Below are positions 19,065 through 26,973 of a stretch of DNA of 64,000 nucleotides, piece after piece. The stretch is taken from the NCBI GenBank assembly GCA_018828385.1, contig JAHJVE010000003.1, positions 186,001 through 250,000 on the forward strand, written 5' to 3'. The notes below the pieces were generated by a model. The model had not been told where the DNA came from. It saw nothing but the letters and a program-made list of their open reading frames with translations, and did not search any database. A program made the position numbers and the translations under genes. Position 1 is the stretch's first letter, and every line of letters begins with the position of its first letter. Source of the stretch: Gammaproteobacteria bacterium. GTDB taxonomy: Bacteria > Pseudomonadota > Gammaproteobacteria > Burkholderiales > Rhodocyclaceae.

Positions 19065-19763
19065 CTAGCGGCCAAGATATTGGCTTAGCAGGGCTACTGA
19101 TTTTGCCAGCGGAATTCCCGTATATAGAACGATTGCAATCCTTGCGAGAATGCCCCATACCTTCCAGGATGTATTGGCAGAGCAGCGCCATGCGACAGCT
19201 GCGGCGCCCAAATAGATGACCATCACTGCCGCGTAAGCCAACGGAGTGAGGATGAGGTCGGCAACTTTGGCAGGTTCGATAACGTGAATGCTCTTGAGGA
19301 TGGCTAACAGTCCAAAAGATACCAAGCTGGCCGCCAAAGGAAGGACGATATACAAGCCCCAAAAAGCTTTCCAGAGCTCGAGTTTTCCTGCCAGCGCCAA
19401 ATCCAGGAACGTCTCGGTCGAGCTGGTGTTTTCGGTGCTGTCGGTCGCTAGCAAACACCGATACAAATAGGTTGAAGCTGCAGCGAATATGGCGGCCCAG
19501 ATGGCCACAAACCACAGCCCCCACGAAACTATCAGCCATCCAGCTTCTTTTTGCGCGGATACGGAGTTCACCAAGAGGATGGAAATACGCTTGAGCGCAG
19601 CCAAGTCTTGAATGCCGTTGATGTCGCTCGCGAGATTTGGCAATGATGCGGGTAGGGCGCTCGTGTATGCCACCTTGATGATCAGAAGAGAGAGTGCCGC
19701 CGATACGAAAGCCCAGGCGGCCAATGCAACAAGTATTTGTGATGCGCGTCTAGTGGATAGCAT
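19065..19763 (-). CDS. Hypothetical four-helix membrane protein
   Basis: I do not recognise this protein. From ATG 19763 it has 232 residues and about four hydrophobic segments (roughly 7-28, 75-100, 127-150 and 170-215), so it is an integral membrane protein. The open frame extends upstream to 19916, but that extension runs into the terminator hairpin of the tpsA gene and has no ribosome site. Base composition by eye is lower in G+C than the neighbours, which suggests acquisition by transfer. No motif points to a function. Confidence 0.65.
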   Translation of the reverse strand: MLSTRRASQILVALAAWAFVSAALSLLIIKVAYTSALPASLPNLASDINGIQDLAALKRISILLVNSVSAQKEAGWLIVSWGLWFVAIWAAIFAAASTYLYRCLLATDSTENTSSTETFLDLALAGKLELWKAFWGLYIVLPLAASLVSFGLLAILKSIHVIEPAKVADLILTPLAYAAVMVIYLGAAAVAWRCSANTSWKVWGILARIAIVLYTGIPLAKSVALLSQYLGR

Positions 19764-19876
19764 GGTTAAAGAAATCGAACGTCGCGATAGGTAAGGGTAA
19801 TACGGAATTCGTGACGTTGAGGGGCATGATTGGCTAATGTCACTGCCGCTTTGCATTGATCGCAAAGCGACGCCAA

Positions 19877-19903
19877 TAAAAATGCGGCCCGCAAGCCGCA
19901 TTT
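19877..19903 (-). terminator. Rho-independent terminator of tpsA
   Basis: On the minus strand a nine-base-pair stem AAATGCGGC/GCCGCATTT with a six-base loop is followed by a T-rich run (TTTTTATT after the stem begins). It lies about 65 bases beyond the tpsA stop and is directly preceded by a copy of the dispersed repeat. Confidence 0.8.
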
Positions 19904-19935
19904 CATTTTTCGTCAATTTTTCCGGTTGACCGTGG
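19903..19935 (-). repeat. Dispersed repeat copy (degenerate, next to terminator)
   Basis: Reads CCGGTTGACCGTGG on the plus strand, preceded by two T-tracts. Reverse complement of the family core with the last bases changed. It sits between the tpsA stop and its terminator. Confidence 0.75.
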
Positions 19936-19965
19936 GAATCACCATCCGGCGCTGCCTAAACCCTT

Positions 19966-22900
19966 CTATGACGGCGCGTTCCCCTGATCGACCGCCGGGC
20001 TGAGTACAACAATCACTTTGTGCGCCAGGTTGCCATCGCTGTCGTAAAAAGTCACCGCAATTTCCGGCAATGCACCGGCTGGCGCGTTGGTTAGGGTGAA
20101 TACTTGAGTTTCCGCATCAAAACTGATCCAGGGGGGCAACGAGCTGCCATCTGCCAGGCTCGCTTTTACCGAACCGCTTTCGGTCTTGATTGCGACATCA
20201 GCCGTTGCTGGTGGTACGGTGAAGGAGAAAGAGCGCGCCAATCCAGTGTCCGCCGGGACATCAACACGAATCTCCGGCGTTACCCCCGGCTCCACGGAAG
20301 CAACCACAGTCAACAAAGGCGGCGCAATCGTTGGCGGTTCGAAATTCGGTATGGGTATGCTGACCGTCGTTGGGGCGGCTGGATCGATGGTCAACGTGCC
20401 GTTGGTCGCAGTGAAATCGTAATTGCCGGCGCTCAGGCTGCCGAGGCTGGCCACAATCGTCACGCTCCCGACGCCGGTGCTCTCCGTGGCGCTGCTGCTG
20501 CCGGTGGCGGCGCCACTGACGACGCTGGCTGTCTCGCCATTGACGAAGCCGCTCAGGGTCTGGGTAAATACTGGATTGGCCTGGCCGTAGAGCCGGCGCT
20601 GATCGTCGGCGGTCACCGTCAGGTGGGCCTTGGCGATGGTCAACGTGACGCTTCCTCCGCTCAAGCTGTAATTTGCGCTACTCAATGACAAGGAGCTAGC
20701 ACTGAAGCTGGCGTAATTTGCCGCATTGGCGCTTGCCACACTGGCGCTTCCGGAGATGGTCGGTGCAGCGTCCCCGTTCACCATGCCGCTCAACACGAAG
20801 CCGGCGCCAAAATTGGCGTTGCCGTCATAGGTCTTGCTGACCGACAGATCGAGTGGCCGCGGCGTGATCAGCCAGTCAATCGCGCCACCGGCATTCAGGG
20901 TATAGGCGCTGTTGCCGACGGTGATGCCGCTGCTATATGTTTCGCTATAGGTGCCGACGTCGCTCGTCGCCGAGAGGGGCGTGCTCCAGATGATGGAGCC
21001 GCTTGGGTTGGCGTCGCTGATGACATTGCCGCCGCTGCTGGCGTCGTAGAAGGCGTAGATCAGATTCGGGGTGTCGCCGTAATAACTGCTGCCTGTTATC
21101 AGGCGGAGATACAAGGGGGTTGTGAGGGACTGGACGACACAACCACCGTTGATTCCGCAGAGAAACGGATAACCGTTGTTTACTCCCGAATCGATGTTCC
21201 AGATTTCATTGTTTGCTGTCGCGAAATCCCAACTGGAAGGGTAGGTGGTCCGGGCCTTCAGTTCTGCGTCGGTTTTGGCGGTGACTCCTGTGGTCAAACC
21301 GGTGGCAATGCCGGGTAGGGCTGGGTTGCTGTCTGAACTGAAAAATGAATCGACAACGGCGACCGTACTGCTGTTGTTGCCTAACAACCCGCCGACTTCG
21401 GTGCTACCCGTAACCACCCCAATCGCGTAGCTATAACTGATCGTAGCGTCGTTTTGCTGATATCCGACCAGGCCGCCAACCTTGCTACCCCCCGCCACCG
21501 CTCCAGTTGCATAGCTGTTGGTGATTGTGCCATTTAGGTTGAACCCAACCAGCCCGCCGACGTAGTTGGCGCCGGTGACGGCGCCGGCCGCGTAAGCATT
21601 TTGAATGTTGTACGCAAAATCGTTGTAACCGATGAGTCCACCAACATAGTTACCGGTCCCCGTTACATCTCCCGATGCATAATCATTGGCGCTCCATACC
21701 CCGCCATTGGTCCACCCCATCAGCCCGCCTACTTTGTCTTGACCGCTGACTGAGTTCGATGAATGACTGGCGTTAACAATCATGGTGTTGTTGGAGCCCA
21801 CCAGACCACCGACCAAGTTACGGCCTGTCACCTGGCCGCCCGTGGTATGGCTGTTGCTGAGCGTGCCTACAACGGTCGTTCCTATCAGTCCACCGACATT
21901 ATCCCGGCCTGTCACACTTTCACCGGTAAGCACCAGGTTGCCGATCACGGCGCCATTGGCCACACCGATCAAGCCAACGTCATCATTCGTCGGTAGATTG
22001 ATCGTGAGGTTGCTGACGGTGTGCCCGAGTCCGTCGAAGGTGCCGGTGAAATTGTTGCTGGCGTTGCCAATGGGGATGAAGCCAGAGCTTTTCCAGACAT
22101 CTTGGTTATTGGTTCTGGAAGCATCGATATTGGCAGCCAAGGAATAGCTGGCAGTTAAATCCATGGCCATCAGCTGCAACTGATGGGCGTTGGTGATGGA
22201 GGTGGAATATTCGGATGCAAGCATCGGGAGAGTGCCCGTTCCGCTATTGAGTCCGCCAGCGGTATTGAGCATGACCCAGTTGTTGCCTGATGCGCCCGGG
22301 TTGGTGGTGAAGTTGAAGTTTGTGAAGTTTGATGCGGTCTGCATCTGGGTCGTGGTGAGGCCGGTCGCCCCGCTGGTCGGGTTGTAACCGACGCCTGAGG
22401 CATTGAGCGTGCTATTCCAGTAGGTGTCGCTGATGGTGCCGCTGAAGTAATGCCCGATCAGGCCGCCGATATCGACTCCGGTCCCGCTGGCCGCCCCGCT
22501 CGCGTAGCTGGTAGTGACATTGCCGCTGGAGTCGTAGCCGATCAAACCACCGACATTGCTGGTGCCGCTGACGTTTCCGGTCGCATAGCTGTTACTCACC
22601 GTGCCGCTGACGTGATAGCCGATCAAACCACCCACGTTAATGCTGGCGCTGCTGACGTTGCCCATAGCGTAGCTATTGCTGATCGTGCTGCTGCCGGTGT
22701 TGTAGCCGACCAGTCCGCCGACATAGGAGTTGCCATTGACATTCCCCGTCGCGTGGCTGTTGCTGATGCCAGTGCCCGTGTTGTAGCCGACCAGTCCGCC
22801 AGCATAGCTAAATGTCGCTGTCACGGATCCGCTCGAGTAACTGTTGCTGATCGTGCCGCCGCTGTCGTTGTTACCGACCAGTCCACCGACCCTGTTCGTT

Positions 22901-25023
22901 GCGCTTGTGGTTCCGGTCGCGTAGGTCGTGTCGACCAACCCTGTGTTGCTGCCGATCAATCCGCCGACATAGCCCGTTGAGCCCCTTCCGGTGACGGCGT
23001 TTGTCGCGTAGCTAGCGCTGACCGTGCCGTTGGCGGAATTCAAACCAACCAGGCCACCAACGTAGTTCAAGCCGCTGACACTGCCGGTTGCATAGCTGTT
23101 GCGAACCATGCCATCGCTGGTCCCGACCAGGGCGCCAGTCTGGTTGTTGCCGGTAATGTTGCCGTCGATCAGCCCGACGTTCTGGAGGATGGCGCCCGCA
23201 TCGGTGATTCTGAACAGGCCGATATTGGCACCGCCCAGATTGATCGTCAGATTGCTGATGGTGTGGCCCAGGCCGTCAAAGCTGCCGGTGAAGTGGTGCC
23301 CGGTATCGCCGACCGGCGTGAAGCCGGCGCCGGCATTCCAGCCGGAAGTCGCTGCCGCGTCGATGTTGCCGCCCAGCGCATAGTGTCCGGCCAGATTGCC
23401 GTACATCCCCTGGAGGTCGGTGCCGCTCCGACTGCCCTCCGCGCCGAGGCTGGTGATCACCGTATAGTTGATCACCGCCCCGTCCGAGCCCAGAGTGGTA
23501 CTGAAATTACTGCCGGCATGCAGGTTGACCGCGGCATTGACGAAGTAGTCGCTGCCGTTGCCCGCCGCCACCGCCCCCTGCCCGTAGAGCAGCGCGAGCT
23601 TGCCCGAGTTGCCGGTGGCGGTGATCGAGCCGTTGATGTTGATGTTGCGATAGGCATTCAGGATCAGCGTCGTATCGGCGCTCCAGCTGACGCTGTCGTT
23701 GATGTTGATGTCGCCATTGCTGCCGCTGGCACCGTTGCCGCTCTGCAGCGTGATATCGGAGGTGCCGAGGTTGCCGGACAGCGTGGCGCCGGTGATGTCG
23801 CCGCCGCTCGCGGCGACGGTGTAGTCGTTCGGGTCGATCAGCCAGCGGCCGGTCTTGCCCTGCGGCGCACGGGTATCGACGCGGGTGCCGTCACCAATCG
23901 TTACCCGGGCTGCCGAGGTCTCGACGAAGCCGCCGTCGCCCCCCTGGTTGCCGCCGCGGGCGCTAATGTCGCCACTAACTTCGGTCAGGCTGTCGGCGTT
24001 GCCGAGATCGGCGATCAGGGTGATTGTGCCGCCCGAGCCGCCACTGTTCGCTGCCGCATCGGCCTTGATGCTGCCGCTGTGGGCGATCCGGTCACTGGCT
24101 TCGAGCCGTATCGTGCCGCCGCGATCGACCAGTCCGCCGGCTTCGAGCAAACCGCTGTTGTTGACGACGCCGCCCTGCAGGTGGTCGGCCGCCTGGGCGG
24201 AGAGAATGATCAGGCCGCCGGGTGCCAGCACGGCGTTGCCATTGTCGACCAGCGCCTTGATGCTGGCCGCTTCGACCCGGATGTTGCTCAGCGTGTGCTT
24301 GCCGTCGAACTGGAGTTCGTAGGCTTCGCCGGCGGCCAATGCCACGGTGCCCAATTGGGCGACGATCACGCCATTGTTGCGGACTTCGGGCGCCAGCAAG
24401 GCGATGTAGCCGCCGAGGCTGGCCGTCAGCTGGCCGTCGTTGATGATGCTGCCGGTGGCGCCGTCGCGTGTGAAGCGGTCGCGGCCCGCCATGAAATCGT
24501 CGTTGCCGATGGCGTGCGTGGTGGCAACCAGGCCACCGACGTCAACGCTGGCCGACGGACTGAAATAGACGCCGCCCGGGTTCACCAGGAAAACCTGGCC
24601 CGGGGCCGAGATGTGGCCGAAAATCTCGCTCGGGCTGCCGCCGAGCACCCGGTTGAGGGTCACGCTGCTGGCCGACGGCTGGGCGATATTGACCGTGGCC
24701 GCCGAACCGACATTGAAAGTCTGCCAGTCGATGGCGGCCCGGCTGCTGGTCTGGATGATGTTCATCGTCGCCCCGGCCTGGCTGATCGCGGCCTGGCCGG
24801 CGACCACCTGGCCGCCGGTCGGCAGCTGGTTGGCGGCCGGCGGCGCGGCATGGGCCAGCCCGATGCCGGCCAGGGCCAGCGCCAGCGGCCTGATCGTTGC
24901 CCGGAGGCCGCTTCGGGCACGGCTCGCCATAGTGCTGCGCTTGCCCCGGCGGCGGGCAATTTCGGCAACCGCGACCCAGGCGCCAATGGCTTCGTTCCAG
25001 ATGCTTCGGAAGGTCTTGTTCAT
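19966..25023 (-). CDS. Two-partner secretion exoprotein (TpsA, filamentous-haemagglutinin-like) with GLUG and MBG repeats
   Basis: A secreted protein of 1685 residues. An extended signal peptide (ESPR, MNKTFRSIWNEAIGAWVAVAE) and cleavage after AHA near residue 59 precede a TPS secretion domain (about 65-320) with NPGGVYFSP. Two blocks of GLUG-type repeats follow (about 630-865 and 1045-1210), each repeat containing GGLVG or a variant; I count about sixteen. YDG/MBG-type repeats lie near 1395-1540 (KTYDGNANF, RRLYGQANPVF), and a final domain has WISFDAETQVFTL. Its export partner TpsB is encoded 19 bases upstream. It is probably an adhesin or biofilm matrix protein; that role is inference. Confidence 0.9.
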   Translation of the reverse strand: MNKTFRSIWNEAIGAWVAVAEIARRRGKRSTMASRARSGLRATIRPLALALAGIGLAHAAPPAANQLPTGGQVVAGQAAISQAGATMNIIQTSSRAAIDWQTFNVGSAATVNIAQPSASSVTLNRVLGGSPSEIFGHISAPGQVFLVNPGGVYFSPSASVDVGGLVATTHAIGNDDFMAGRDRFTRDGATGSIINDGQLTASLGGYIALLAPEVRNNGVIVAQLGTVALAAGEAYELQFDGKHTLSNIRVEAASIKALVDNGNAVLAPGGLIILSAQAADHLQGGVVNNSGLLEAGGLVDRGGTIRLEASDRIAHSGSIKADAAANSGGSGGTITLIADLGNADSLTEVSGDISARGGNQGGDGGFVETSAARVTIGDGTRVDTRAPQGKTGRWLIDPNDYTVAASGGDITGATLSGNLGTSDITLQSGNGASGSNGDININDSVSWSADTTLILNAYRNININGSITATGNSGKLALLYGQGAVAAGNGSDYFVNAAVNLHAGSNFSTTLGSDGAVINYTVITSLGAEGSRSGTDLQGMYGNLAGHYALGGNIDAAATSGWNAGAGFTPVGDTGHHFTGSFDGLGHTISNLTINLGGANIGLFRITDAGAILQNVGLIDGNITGNNQTGALVGTSDGMVRNSYATGSVSGLNYVGGLVGLNSANGTVSASYATNAVTGRGSTGYVGGLIGSNTGLVDTTYATGTTSATNRVGGLVGNNDSGGTISNSYSSGSVTATFSYAGGLVGYNTGTGISNSHATGNVNGNSYVGGLVGYNTGSSTISNSYAMGNVSSASINVGGLIGYHVSGTVSNSYATGNVSGTSNVGGLIGYDSSGNVTTSYASGAASGTGVDIGGLIGHYFSGTISDTYWNSTLNASGVGYNPTSGATGLTTTQMQTASNFTNFNFTTNPGASGNNWVMLNTAGGLNSGTGTLPMLASEYSTSITNAHQLQLMAMDLTASYSLAANIDASRTNNQDVWKSSGFIPIGNASNNFTGTFDGLGHTVSNLTINLPTNDDVGLIGVANGAVIGNLVLTGESVTGRDNVGGLIGTTVVGTLSNSHTTGGQVTGRNLVGGLVGSNNTMIVNASHSSNSVSGQDKVGGLMGWTNGGVWSANDYASGDVTGTGNYVGGLIGYNDFAYNIQNAYAAGAVTGANYVGGLVGFNLNGTITNSYATGAVAGGSKVGGLVGYQQNDATISYSYAIGVVTGSTEVGGLLGNNSSTVAVVDSFFSSDSNPALPGIATGLTTGVTAKTDAELKARTTYPSSWDFATANNEIWNIDSGVNNGYPFLCGINGGCVVQSLTTPLYLRLITGSSYYGDTPNLIYAFYDASSGGNVISDANPSGSIIWSTPLSATSDVGTYSETYSSGITVGNSAYTLNAGGAIDWLITPRPLDLSVSKTYDGNANFGAGFVLSGMVNGDAAPTISGSASVASANAANYASFSASSLSLSSANYSLSGGSVTLTIAKAHLTVTADDQRRLYGQANPVFTQTLSGFVNGETASVVSGAATGSSSATESTGVGSVTIVASLGSLSAGNYDFTATNGTLTIDPAAPTTVSIPIPNFEPPTIAPPLLTVVASVEPGVTPEIRVDVPADTGLARSFSFTVPPATADVAIKTESGSVKASLADGSSLPPWISFDAETQVFTLTNAPAGALPEIAVTFYDSDGNLAHKVIVVLSPAVDQGNAPS

Positions 25024-25042
25024 GGTTCGCTCCCGGTTGCGG

Positions 25043-26725
25043 TCAGAAGGGCAGGCTGGCGGTGAGCCAGAGGCGGTCTTTGGTCAGGCTGCCATCCTGA
25101 TCCTGGCCGGTGGCCGTGGGATTCGGGTTGCTGCCGATGCGGCGGGCCCAGGTCGCCTTGAACGAGGGGCCAAAACGGGTTTGCCAGCCGACGCTCAAAC
25201 CGGCGCCCTGCAGGCTGTAGTCGTTCAGCGTTGGCGCGCCGGCAAAGCGGTTTTTCCGGTTGACCGTGACATGACCCCTGTCGTAGAAGCCGGTCAGCGA
25301 CCAACCTTCGGGCAGCCGCCAGCGCAATTCCAGATTGAACAGCTGCCCTTCGGCGCCGCCGCCTTCGTTGGTCGGATAGGCGCGCACGCCGTAGGGGCCG
25401 CCAAGATAGAATTTTTCGGCAGAATCGAGATTCTTGCTGGCCAGCTGGCCGGCCAGCGCGGCATAGAGTGAAAGGTTTTCACGGATGACCTGCTGACGGC
25501 TGAAGGCATAACGCAGCTTGGCGTAATCGCCGGCGGTACGGGTCGTCAAGGCGTCGGCTGCCTGGTTCGGCGAACCATCCAGGTCGAGTTTGCCGGCCAC
25601 CAGGTCAAGGCTGCCGCTGTTGGCGCCGCCGCCACCCCAGTTGTCAAAACGGTTGCCGGCCAGTCCCAGGGTCAGCACATCGAGCTGATAACGCGTCGTC
25701 GTGCTGCCGGCCGATTCGTTGTCGAATTCCTTGTGATCAAAAGCTGAATTGAAATAGAGATTCTGCAGCCGGGAACGGATCAGGGGATAGCTGGCTTCGA
25801 GTCCGGCCGTGCTGGAGTTGCCTTGTGCTTCGAGGGCGGTGAACTCGGTGGCGACCAGCCGGTAGTCAAGATACGAGGCATTGGCCCCGGCCCGCCAGCC
25901 GTCGGTGCCGACCGGGGCGGTAGCGGCCAGGCGCAGGTAATTGCTGCCTTCGCTGACTATGGCCTGGGCGGTCAACAAGTCGCCGAAACCGAAAGGGCTT
26001 TGCAGGTTGAGATTGGCGGCGAGGCGTTCGCTGCCGGTCGAGCGTGAACCGCTGTTGTCGGCCGCGATGGAGCCAACTATCAGGGCTTCGTCGCGGAGCG
26101 TCACAGCCAGCGCTGTTTCGCCGGTGCGCGCACCTTCCTGCAGGCTGCCGCCAACGATGACGCCGGGCAGGTCATCGGCGAGCAACAGGGCACGATCCAG
26201 CGCATCTGGGTTGAGTGCTTGACCGGTCGACTGCCGGGTGAAGTAGCGGGCGACAGTTTCCTTGGCGACGCGTTGCGTTGGTCGGCCATCGAAGCGGACG
26301 CCGGCGAAGATGGCTTCGACGACCTGAATGATGACGATACCGTCGCGAATGTCCTGTTCCGGCAAATAGGCGCGAACCACCCAGCCGTTTTCGCGGTAGG
26401 CATTGGCGACTGCCACGGCCGCCGCCTGCAGTTGCCGGAAGTCGAGCGGTCGCTCGAGAAAAGGCGCCACAGCAGCGGCCAATTGTTCGCTGGAAAGAAG
26501 GGTATTGCCGGCGAATTGGAACTTCTTGACGGTCACCGTCATCCCCTCCGACTTCAGCGCAGGGGGCTCGGCCGGTTTGGCCGGAGTGAGTTTTCCGGGC
26601 AGAGGAGACGGATGTTCACGATCCAGTTGCTGGAGCAGGGAGCCGGCGTCGGGAGGCGTTTGCGCCAGCGCGGCAGCCGACACCATCAAGGCCCCTGGTA
26701 GCGAGAGGTGGATCGGCAGGCGCAT
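25043..26725 (-). CDS. Two-partner secretion outer-membrane transporter TpsB (ShlB/FhaC family)
   Basis: A 560-residue protein: signal peptide ending near residue 21 (AAALAQ), a proline-rich linker, a POTRA domain (about 65-145, FQFAGNTLLSSEQL), a ShlB-type domain, and a C-terminal 16-strand beta barrel with the conserved GPYGVRAYP motif near residue 450. It exports the TpsA protein encoded 19 bases downstream, so the two form an operon. A degenerate dispersed-repeat copy (25249-25268) encodes HVTVNRKNRF within the barrel. Assignment to the family is secure; the pairing with TpsA follows from adjacency. Confidence 0.93.
   Translation of the reverse strand: MRLPIHLSLPGALMVSAAALAQTPPDAGSLLQQLDREHPSPLPGKLTPAKPAEPPALKSEGMTVTVKKFQFAGNTLLSSEQLAAAVAPFLERPLDFRQLQAAAVAVANAYRENGWVVRAYLPEQDIRDGIVIIQVVEAIFAGVRFDGRPTQRVAKETVARYFTRQSTGQALNPDALDRALLLADDLPGVIVGGSLQEGARTGETALAVTLRDEALIVGSIAADNSGSRSTGSERLAANLNLQSPFGFGDLLTAQAIVSEGSNYLRLAATAPVGTDGWRAGANASYLDYRLVATEFTALEAQGNSSTAGLEASYPLIRSRLQNLYFNSAFDHKEFDNESAGSTTTRYQLDVLTLGLAGNRFDNWGGGGANSGSLDLVAGKLDLDGSPNQAADALTTRTAGDYAKLRYAFSRQQVIRENLSLYAALAGQLASKNLDSAEKFYLGGPYGVRAYPTNEGGGAEGQLFNLELRWRLPEGWSLTGFYDRGHVTVNRKNRFAGAPTLNDYSLQGAGLSVGWQTRFGPSFKATWARRIGSNPNPTATGQDQDGSLTKDRLWLTASLPF
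25249..25268 (-). repeat. Dispersed repeat copy inside tpsB
   Basis: Plus strand reads TTTTTCCGGTTGACCGTG, the reverse complement of the core minus its last two bases with one T-tract kept. It encodes TVNR in the beta barrel. Confidence 0.6.
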
Positions 26726-26765
26726 TGTTATTCTCCGGAGCTGGCGAAATGCACAGATATGTCAA

Positions 26766-26779
26766 ATATACATGTATAT
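26766..26779. promoter_or_regulatory. Perfect 14-bp palindrome upstream of tpsB
   Basis: ATATACATGTATAT, a perfect two-fold palindrome, lies 41 bases upstream of the tpsB ATG in an AT-rich stretch unlike the flanking DNA. Its position suits a repressor or activator site for the tpsBA operon. The regulator is unknown. Confidence 0.5.
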
Positions 26780-26899
26780 GATTAAAAAGTAACAAAATTT
26801 ACATCCATTGGCCAACTTGGTTTGCAGCTGTCGTTGGTAGCAAAAGGATGAGGTCGCCGAGGGCGATAAAAATCGGGGTGCGACTTTACCCCAGCGCGA

Positions 26900-26921
26900 A
26901 ATGCGGCCGGCAGGCCGCATT
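26900..26921 (-). terminator. Probable terminator hairpin of ppk
   Basis: A nine-base-pair stem AATGCGGCC/GGCCGCATT with a four-base loop lies about 50 bases past the ppk stop. The following T-run is short (TTT). Its stem is nearly the same as that of the tpsA terminator at 19877-19903, and a very degenerate copy of the dispersed repeat (about 26931-26955) again sits between the gene and the hairpin. Confidence 0.6.
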
Positions 26922-26973
26922 CGGATTGTTGGCGTTTTTCCCCGTCTACCCTGGGGGGCAGCCGTAGGACGGA

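Noticed and set aside
22450..23120. Regular spacing of similar short sequences, CRISPR-like at first sight
   Set aside because: The units are GLUG-coding repeats of unequal length that encode protein; spacers and repeats are not distinct.
23263..25065. A 600-residue plus-strand frame opposite tpsA
   Set aside because: It is a G+C-driven shadow of the TPS domain region; no ribosome site or recognisable domain.
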